A stretch of DNA of 40,001 bases from NCBI GenBank assembly GCA_902779185.1, contig CACZAM010000014.1:1-40001 (forward strand). Direction: 5' to 3'. Of the stretch, positions 34,363 to 40,001 are shown piece after piece. The notes beneath the pieces were generated by a model. The model worked only from the letters and a program-made list of their open reading frames with translations, ran no database searches and had not been told where the DNA came from. The position numbers and the translations under genes are program-made. The first letter of the stretch is position 1. The number at the start of each line of letters is the position of its first letter. The DNA is from an uncultured Eubacteriales bacterium. GTDB lineage: Bacteria > Bacillota > Clostridia > Peptostreptococcales > Anaerovoracaceae.

Positions 34363-37300
34363 ATCATTCTCCTCTCACTTTTTCGGCGGGCAATCAGGAC
34401 AATAGCGCCCGCAAGCGCAATGGCAAGGCCTGCAGCCCAGATGCCTGTATATGTCGGCAATCCTGTAAGAGTCGCCAGGTCACGGTTGTTCTCCCACAGC
34501 ACTACAATAGTTCCGTCAAACAGATCGACCGTTTCTTTTGCTGTGGAAAGCATCTTTGCTGCTTCTGCCCCGTTGCTTGCTTCCTTTACTGTTACTTTTG
34601 CCCCCTTACCCTCCATGTTTTCAGAGAATACACGGTATTCAGCTATATGATCTGAGGCTGCTTCTGTCACTATGTAGGTTGCGCCTTTAGGCAGCTTTTT
34701 TATGACGGCGCTCTGGTCATCCCGGAGTTTAAGCGCAGCGGAAGCCTTTCCTGAAGCATCAGCCATGAAAGTCTTTTCATCGTCTCCTTCGATGGTATAA
34801 GGACTTCCCGGAACAAGACCGGTAAATTCGACTGTGTACTCAAACACCTTCGTGAGGTCCCCGAGATTTCCGGTAACATTCTTTTTTATCTTCAGATCCT
34901 GGAAGATCTCCACCGTCTGCTTACCGTCCTTCTGGTCTTTATGTTCCGCGATCAGTATCTCCTTTTCAGTGCCGTTCACATTCTCTATCATGTACAGTTC
35001 TTCAAATGCCGTCATGCTGTGCCCGCTCATACTGTCATATTTATCAGTTTTAAGTATCATTTCGGTCTTCCCTGAAGTCTCTGATCCGGTCTTCGTCTCG
35101 GCACGGCCGTCCGATTCCGGGATTTTCTCTCCTGTGACGGTATCAACGAGCCAGCCTTTAAATACATACTTCATGTCCGGCAGCAGATTTTTATATTCAA
35201 TGATGTCCTTTACTTCTCTGTTGTCCTTCTGTATCGAAGCTGTTGTGGAAATGAGCGGATAGATAACCGTCTGCCCTGCGTCATTGAGGTCATGATGCTT
35301 CTGAAGCTCCAAAGGCACTGTTTCTGAATGCACTTTTGATATACGGTAAAGAGTCTCCGACGCGACTACATTTCCGTCTCCGGTAATCAGTGCCGGATCG
35401 AGAGCAAGGTCCACAGGCACATCCATAACATCTGCAGTAGCAGTAAATTCCTTCGATGCCGAAGACCCCTTGATCGCACTTCCGTTCTCTTTGTTCATGA
35501 GCTGTCCGGTCAGCTTGTATTTTCTTCCGCTGATTAGACCGGTCATATGAACAGTATCCGTGATCACCTCACCGGCTTTTCTCAGACCAATGTGCCTGCC
35601 GGTCGTCTTACTGACGGCAATGGTCCTGACTGTAACAGGCGAATCGTTCAATGTGACAGTCTTCGCGTTGACTCCGTCAAAAGAAAACTTGACATCATCT
35701 GCTGTCTCATAGCCGTATGGTGCGGATATCTCGCGCAGAATGTAGTCACCCGCCTCCAGGTTTCTGATAACATGATCTTTCCCGTCTGTTGTCCATTCTG
35801 CCTTTACGGTACTTCCCTGCACGATCTGCAGCTTTGCTCCTGAGAGAGCCTTGCCTGCGGCTGTATCCATTTTCTTTACTGTCACAGGAACATCCGGGTA
35901 TGTGACTGTCTGAGCTGTATCATTGATGTCCTCATGCTTTGCCAGCTCAACTCCAGTTGCCGGAACTGTTTCTCCGTGTACCGGGGTTGTCCTGTAAAGT
36001 GTTTCAAAGGCAACCACACTGTCGTTTTCGGCAAGCTTTTCAGAATCGAAAACGAAGTCAATGCTTTTGGTCATGGTCGCTTCCGTTGCCTGGAAAGGGT
36101 CTGTGGTCACCGTCACATCATTGTTATTTTTGTCTTTGACCATCTGTCCTGTTTTCTTGCTCATCAGCTTTCCGACCAGTCTGTATGATCTTCCTGTTAC
36201 AAGGCCTGTCATAGTAACCGTGTCTGTGATCTTTTCGTCAGGCTTTCTGACTCCTCTCTGATTATTCGTGGAAGCACTCTTTGCTGCTGTTCCGACTGTG
36301 ACAGGTATGTTCTTCATCGTTACGGTTGTCGTTTCTGCTGCGTTGACCACAAATGAAACATCGTCTGCGATATCATACCCTGCAGGCGCGGAGAGTTCCC
36401 GGAGCGTATATGTCTTGCCCTGTGTAAGCCCTTCTATCTCATGATCTTTTCCGTCACTCGTCCATTCCGCTCCGACCGCCGTGTTTCCGTCATAGATCCG
36501 GAGCTTTGCACCGGAAAGCGCTTTTCCTGACCCGTCGACCTTTTTGACATATACTTTTGTAATATCTACCGGCTCTTCGTAGGAAGCTGTCGTCGTCTTG
36601 TCTTTCTTTATTGTTTCCTTATGTATAGCTGCTTTTCCGGTCGTTTTGTCTATCTCCAGGCCATAGCCTTTCGCCGGTTTCTGTATCTCTGTGAGGTAAT
36701 AATCACCGACTTCCATAGTCAGTTTATTTGTTGTTCCATCAGCTTTGGTTGTCAGGACAGCATTATTCCAGTTTACGTCTGTCGCCTTTTTGGTGCAGGC
36801 TTTATTTGTCCACAGCTGGTACTGTGCTCCTGACAGATCAAATTCGTCAGGATGAGCTGACACATATTCTTCATTGCCGCTTTCAGGTACCTTTGTGACT
36901 TTTATTGCACCTGTCACGAGGTCGCCCCAGAACACAGGATCCTGACCGTAAACGCGTCCATCACTCGTGGTGTTTTTGACTTCTCCATGATAGGCCCTGA
37001 ATTTATCCGGGATATTGAGTTGAGTAGCTGTCTTGCCATTCAGCTCCGTTACAGCATCTTTTAACGCGTCACAGGTGGCTGAAGCCCAGCCGTTTCCACC
37101 GTTGCCGGTGCTTTTTTTCCAGTGATTCACTACATCCGTTCTGTTCGCGCTGCCTCCGTCATCTTTGTCATCCATCCATGCTCTTGCATACTGCATCATG
37201 GCCTCCAGACAAACGCCTTTATATAAGCCACCCATATCGTAATTACGGTCATCGTTTTCAAGCCAGTCACCGTATTTGTATGCCACTTTACGGCGCAGAT

Positions 37301-37952
37301 CATTCTTGCCAAGTGCAACGACAGTCATTGTTCCGCTGCTCTTGAACGCTACACCGCACTCATTACACGTGCCTTTGTACTTCTGCCCGTTCATTGTTGC
37401 TTCAAAAACGATCGCGTTTGAAGCCTCGTTTCTGGATGCAGTGTAATTCAGACTTTCGCCCTCACCGGATGCAAGCATAGGGACTTTCTTCAGAGTAACT
37501 GTTTTCGGAGCGCTGGTTTTCTTTTCGGGCTCAGTTTCCTTCGTATCCTTCTCCTCAGCAGTGTCCGGATCCTTTTCCTGGGACTCCTTATCTTTACTTC
37601 CCTCTGTACTTTCCTCCGCATGTTTCTCCGCGCTCTCCTCCGCTGCGCCTTCAGCTCCAGTTCCTTTTACATCTTTTTCCGTTGCTCCTTCAGCTTTACT
37701 GTCTGCTTTTGAGTCTGCCGCAGCCTCCTCAGCAGGCGTATCTTTCTCCCCGGACACGGCAGGCTCCTCCGACGGAGCTGCATCCTGTTCTCCGTCTGTT
37801 TCCGGGGTTTCTTTTATATCCGTGTTTGCCGCTGACTGGTCATTAGCTGCTGTTGCGGACGGATCCGGTCCGGTGAGCGCGAAAGCCGGTATCATGCTGA
37901 ATACAACGCAGACAATCAGCAGCATAATCAATGTCTTTAAGTGTGTTTTCAT
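34359..37952 (-). CDS. Large surface adhesin / tip pilin with SpaA (Cna-B) and VaFE-type repeats
   Basis: This 1197-residue protein is built as follows. Signal peptide 1-26; low-complexity Glu/Ala/Lys/Thr region (about 28-145); a Cys-containing N-domain (about 155-345, Cys196, Cys199, Cys248, Cys284 and a GQDPVFW motif with Gln337). Three SpaA/Cna-B-like domains follow (about 350-445, 464-548, 691-770; Glu in LTEIQKP, LRELSAPAGY, LREISAPYGY), interleaved with three VaFE-type repeats (about 571-690, 795-900, 905-1018; VVAFETLY, VVASETLY, MTAFEELY). A C-terminal FctA-like domain (1019-1158) is shared with the major pilin. It ends with NNRDLATLTGLPTYTG, a membrane span and RRKSERRMI. The N-domain may hold a Cys-Gln thioester as in Cpa-type adhesins, but this is inference. 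AAAGGAAAAG precedes the ATG. It is first in the operon. Confidence 0.82.
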   Translation of the reverse strand: MKTHLKTLIMLLIVCVVFSMIPAFALTGPDPSATAANDQSAANTDIKETPETDGEQDAAPSEEPAVSGEKDTPAEEAAADSKADSKAEGATEKDVKGTGAEGAAEESAEKHAEESTEGSKDKESQEKDPDTAEEKDTKETEPEKKTSAPKTVTLKKVPMLASGEGESLNYTASRNEASNAIVFEATMNGQKYKGTCNECGVAFKSSGTMTVVALGKNDLRRKVAYKYGDWLENDDRNYDMGGLYKGVCLEAMMQYARAWMDDKDDGGSANRTDVVNHWKKSTGNGGNGWASATCDALKDAVTELNGKTATQLNIPDKFRAYHGEVKNTTSDGRVYGQDPVFWGDLVTGAIKVTKVPESGNEEYVSAHPDEFDLSGAQYQLWTNKACTKKATDVNWNNAVLTTKADGTTNKLTMEVGDYYLTEIQKPAKGYGLEIDKTTGKAAIHKETIKKDKTTTASYEEPVDITKVYVKKVDGSGKALSGAKLRIYDGNTAVGAEWTSDGKDHEIEGLTQGKTYTLRELSAPAGYDIADDVSFVVNAAETTTVTMKNIPVTVGTAAKSASTNNQRGVRKPDEKITDTVTMTGLVTGRSYRLVGKLMSKKTGQMVKDKNNNDVTVTTDPFQATEATMTKSIDFVFDSEKLAENDSVVAFETLYRTTPVHGETVPATGVELAKHEDINDTAQTVTYPDVPVTVKKMDTAAGKALSGAKLQIVQGSTVKAEWTTDGKDHVIRNLEAGDYILREISAPYGYETADDVKFSFDGVNAKTVTLNDSPVTVRTIAVSKTTGRHIGLRKAGEVITDTVHMTGLISGRKYKLTGQLMNKENGSAIKGSSASKEFTATADVMDVPVDLALDPALITGDGNVVASETLYRISKVHSETVPLELQKHHDLNDAGQTVIYPLISTTASIQKDNREVKDIIEYKNLLPDMKYVFKGWLVDTVTGEKIPESDGRAETKTGSETSGKTEMILKTDKYDSMSGHSMTAFEELYMIENVNGTEKEILIAEHKDQKDGKQTVEIFQDLKIKKNVTGNLGDLTKVFEYTVEFTGLVPGSPYTIEGDDEKTFMADASGKASAALKLRDDQSAVIKKLPKGATYIVTEAASDHIAEYRVFSENMEGKGAKVTVKEASNGAEAAKMLSTAKETVDLFDGTIVVLWENNRDLATLTGLPTYTGIWAAGLAIALAGAIVLIARRKSERRMI

Positions 37953-38199
37953 AAAGTCTTTTCCTTTCGTTTTTCAATACGATAGTTGATACGGCCTTCT
38001 CTATCCGCCTCTGTCGGGCACAGTCTCATGTTTGGGCTGCATTTCTGTTTTCATCTTCTCCCTGCTCCTTTGCTGTGTGATTTCCTCTCTTCAGGTCATC
38101 AGTATAGCGAAAGGGGCCATAATAAATCTGTACAGACTTTGCCATGCAAAAAATGTCGTTTTCCGTTGAAAACAAGCCTGTTTCAGGACATTAAAAAAA
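37953..38199 (-). promoter_or_regulatory. Pilus operon upstream region
   Basis: This 247-base region separates the upstream terminator from the adhesin. Minus-strand candidates are TTGCAT followed by TATTAT at 19 bases, and a TATACT in TTTCGCTATACTGATG without a -35. Neither is convincing. The stretch also holds the 17-codon leader ORF. No invertible repeat pair or recognisable riboswitch was seen. Confidence 0.35.
38001..38054 (-). CDS. Possible 17-codon leader peptide upstream of the pilus operon
   Basis: In the pilus leader, ATG 38054 follows AGGAGCAGGGAGAAG, a strong ribosome binding site. It opens a short frame, MKTEMQPKHETVPDRGG, ending TAG at 38001-38003, 48 bases before the adhesin ATG. 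No regulatory codon run (such as repeated Trp or His) is visible. It may be translated, but whether it regulates anything cannot be told. Confidence 0.35.
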   Translation of the reverse strand: MKTEMQPKHETVPDRGG

Positions 38200-38221
38200 G
38201 CCTCCGCCGGGAGGCGGAGGC
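38192..38221 (-). terminator. Strong intrinsic terminator upstream of the pilus operon
   Basis: On the minus strand GCCTCCGCC, a 4-base loop and GGCGGAGGC (plus 38200-38208 and 38213-38221) are followed directly by TTTTTTTA. It insulates the pilus operon from the LRR gene and the remnants upstream. Confidence 0.88.
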
Positions 38222-38316
38222 TGAAGCCATTGTAATTTAGGTCTCACAGGACTTGACAATATCCAGAAAAATTTTTATTCAAAACCGGACACTTTTCCAC
38301 ATCTTTCCAGGTTTTC

Positions 38317-38469
38317 CTATGTAAAGTTGCGGAACGAGTCGAACAAAGCGAGAATGTCGGTCCGTTTGGAGCAGCCTGTTTTATGCAGAAGATCGGTCTC
38401 GCGCTGTGACAGGCCATATCTCGCGGCAAACTTGATCACATAATCCGGCTCGGCCTTCGCAGGCTGCAT
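38317..38469 (-). pseudogene. Fragment resembling the start of a LuxR-type helix-turn-helix
   Basis: This 50-codon minus-strand frame starts at ATG 38469. It reads DYVIKFAARYGLSQRETDLL and then HKTGCSKRTDI before a stop at 38317-38319. GLSQRETDLL matches the opening of LuxR HTH domains (GLTxREREVL), but the following helices are missing or out of frame. No ribosome binding site is evident. It is probably the broken remnant of a regulator. Confidence 0.35.
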
Positions 38470-38493
38470 AATACCCAATAGCTGACATAAACC

Positions 38494-38522
38494 GGAGGCA
38501 GCACTCTGAAAGTGCTGCCTCC
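38494..38522. terminator. 12-bp hairpin, putative terminator
   Basis: GGAGGCAGCACT (38494-38505) and AGTGCTGCCTCC (38511-38522) form a perfect 12-bp stem with a 5-base loop. A TTCATTTTG stretch follows on the + strand and GGTTTATG on the minus. It lies 22 bases past the stop of the Ig-like remnant, so it probably closes that minus-strand unit, although its T-run favours the + direction. Confidence 0.55.
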
Positions 38523-38544
38523 TTCATTTTGATCAAAACAGACT

Positions 38545-38761
38545 CTATTTGACAGTAACCTTTATTTTCGCAAATACTCCGTTCTGTGCATAATTGAGTT
38601 TCTTGCTTGCTGCTATCTGCTTGGCCTTGAGCTTGAAAAGTCTTTCCCTTCTTAATAGCTGCTTTGCCCTTCTTTGCTTTATTGGTGACTTTTCCGACAT
38701 TGCCGACTTTGCCCCCTTTAGTCGCTACATGGATGATCTTGGATAGCGATTCTACCTTGTC
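38545..38761 (-). pseudogene. Frameshifted 3' remnant of an Ig-like (BIG-type) surface protein
   Basis: The minus strand reads DKVESLSKIIHVATKGGKVG, then NVGKVTNKAKKGKAAIKKGKTF in one frame, and KLKAKQIAASKKL followed by NYAQNGVFAKIKVTVK and TAG in another. The text is continuous across a one-base frame change near KGKTF, and there is no start codon (an in-frame TAA lies just upstream). KKGKTFKLKAK and a YAQNGVF-KIKVTVK ending are typical of bacterial Ig-like repeats in clostridial secreted proteins. The central part of the domain is missing, so there is an internal deletion as well as a frameshift. Confidence 0.65.
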
Positions 38762-38789
38762 TTACAGTTCGAAAAGGGGGTCCTTGTTT

Positions 38790-40001
38790 TTATTTCACTG
38801 CAACCTTCCGTCCTGCATTTGACTTGGTAAATATTTTCTTGTAAAGCCTTATATACTTTTTATTCTTTGCTTTCGAGCCAACCTTTACCTTTATGGTCTT
38901 TATCCTTGACCCCTTCAGGGATCCTTTGACTTTAGATTTTTTCAAAAGCTTCGTCTTTATTATCAGTTTTGTAGCTTTTGAGCCCTTGAAGGCATTCTTT
39001 CTGATCCTGCTTACATTTTTGCCGATAGTGATCGTACTGATTTTCTTTCCGGTAAATGCTTTGGCGCTGATCTCAGTTACCTTGTATTTATTTCCATTGA
39101 TCAAGACCGTTGAAGGGACTGTAACCGAGGCTTTGTTTTTAGCCTTGACAAATGCTACGGTAGTATTCTCCGAAATGACTTTGACAGTACCATATTTTGT
39201 GACCTTTTCAGCACCTACAGGAAGCACATCCTCCGGAGGCATGATACTGAATGTCGCGGAAACGCTTCCGAAATAGTCGCCTGTTCCTCTGATTACCACA
39301 GAAGCTGTCCCTATTTCTATATTATTTGAGTAAGATTTTTCGTAGTCTTTACCGTCAGCCAGAAGCGTGTCCCCGTCATAAACGGAAATATCCGGTTTCT
39401 GCTCCGTGCCATCATAGAAACTATTGCTGACTTTTACCGGTGCATACGCGATATTATAAAGGATCGACGCGCCTGCAAGGCCTGTATTATCAGTTCCTAC
39501 TTCAACTTTGCTCCAGTCGGATTTAAGTCCGTCATAGTATAATGTTTTTAGACCGCTTGTTCCATAAAAGGCGAAATTTCCTATTGATTTCAATGTGTGC
39601 GGCAGCTTGATATCAGCTATGGAATTGCAGTCACTGAATGATGACGTATCTATTTTCTCGAGTCCTTTGCCAGGCTCAATATCCTTAAGATCATAGCATC
39701 CCGCAAATGCTGAACTACCTATCTCTGTTACACTGTCGGCTATCACTGCTTTCGTTATATGCGCATAGCGTCCGTTACCGCTTTCATAATTCTTATTGGT
39801 ATTAAACATATTTGTTGCGATTTTCTTTACGCCACTCCCGAATTCCACAGTGAGCGAATCCGACTCTGCGCCTGCGTTTACGAACGGATTGCTTAAGCCC
39901 CAATTTGAGACTTCATCTATTGTTCCGTTCACTTTGATCGAGTTCAGTTTGACACAGTCCTCAAAAGCTATGTCTCCAAGCTCCGTCATACCTGCCGGCA
40001 G
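38790..40001 (-). CDS. BspA-like leucine-rich-repeat surface protein (5' end off window)
   Basis: The frame stays open to the right edge (LPAG before MTELGDIAF), so the true start lies beyond the window. At least 403 residues are present. LRR_5/BspA-type repeats are seen at the N-terminal part (MTELGDIAFEDCVKLNSIKV; VTEIGSSAFAGCYDLKDI; LEKIDTSSFSDCNSIADIKL; LKSIGNFAFYGTSGLKTL) and again near the C-terminus (VTEISAKAFTGKKISTITIG; VSRIRKNAFKGSKATKLIIK). Between them is an MBG-like beta domain (YNIAYAPVKVSNSFYDGTEQ to GTGDYFGSVSATFSI). The C-terminus is very Lys-rich and ends without a sorting signal. Such proteins usually mediate adhesion. Confidence 0.82.
   Translation of the reverse strand: MPAGMTELGDIAFEDCVKLNSIKVNGTIDEVSNWGLSNPFVNAGAESDSLTVEFGSGVKKIATNMFNTNKNYESGNGRYAHITKAVIADSVTEIGSSAFAGCYDLKDIEPGKGLEKIDTSSFSDCNSIADIKLPHTLKSIGNFAFYGTSGLKTLYYDGLKSDWSKVEVGTDNTGLAGASILYNIAYAPVKVSNSFYDGTEQKPDISVYDGDTLLADGKDYEKSYSNNIEIGTASVVIRGTGDYFGSVSATFSIMPPEDVLPVGAEKVTKYGTVKVISENTTVAFVKAKNKASVTVPSTVLINGNKYKVTEISAKAFTGKKISTITIGKNVSRIRKNAFKGSKATKLIIKTKLLKKSKVKGSLKGSRIKTIKVKVGSKAKNKKYIRLYKKIFTKSNAGRKVAVK

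Noticed and set aside
29329-38221. Insertion sequence or integrative element carrying the pilus locus
   Set aside because: No transposase, integrase, tRNA gene or flanking direct repeats were found in the window.
38244-38429. 61-codon minus-strand frame overlapping the HTH fragment
   Set aside because: It has no ribosome binding site and unlikely composition; the neighbouring frame with GLSQRETDLL is the more meaningful remnant.

Overview
The window looks like part of a low-to-mid GC Bacillota (Clostridia) chromosome. The signs are AAAGGAG-type ribosome binding sites, a zinc-ligand S18 protein, a SpoIIE/RsbU-type phosphatase, class B sortase pilus genes, BspA-type leucine-rich repeats, and a Clostridia-style purine gene set (single-chain PurL, separate AICAR transformylase and PurO-type IMP cyclohydrolase). 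A family such as Anaerovoracaceae (Family XIII) would fit, but that is inference. Almost everything is on the minus strand, so transcription runs mostly from high to low coordinates.

Layout. (1) 1-2790: a probable 23S rRNA leader at the left edge (minus), a SpoIIE-family phosphatase, and + strand remnants of sortase-anchored proteins. (2) 2820-8961: two paralogous hybrid histidine kinases in one operon with a good promoter. (3) 9049-23901: one long minus-strand operon running vanZ-like, purE, purC, purF, purM, purN, purO, purH (AICARFT only), purD, purL, a CPBP membrane protease, fchA and a lysR regulator, closed by a hairpin at 9049-9078. It covers most of IMP synthesis. purB and purK are not here. 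fchA fits the folate demand of PurN and AICARFT. (4) 24015-28039: a secreted SH3b protein and a membrane-anchored Fn3/Ig protein face each other across a ketopantoate reductase gene and share an unrecognised C-terminal domain. (5) 28052-29310: the rpsF-ssb-rpsR operon with its promoter, leader hairpins and tandem terminators. (6) 29329-30469: a secreted Fn3 protein. (7) 30514-38054: a five-gene, overlapping pilus operon (large adhesin, major pilin, class B sortase, SipA-like pseudo signal peptidase, small anchor pilin), which mirrors the streptococcal FCT pilus gene set. (8) 38200-40001: a strong terminator, two decayed gene fragments, and the 3' part of a leucine-rich-repeat surface protein cut by the window edge.

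The most notable points are: a SipA-type protein with the catalytic Ser/Lys dyad replaced by Asp/Gly; two large pilus proteins sharing an ATLTG membrane-proximal motif in place of LPxTG; a PurF with no N-terminal cysteine nucleophile; a shared novel-looking extracellular domain; and three degraded + strand sortase sorting signals lying between minus-strand signalling genes. All functional calls come from reading the sequence. No database search was run.
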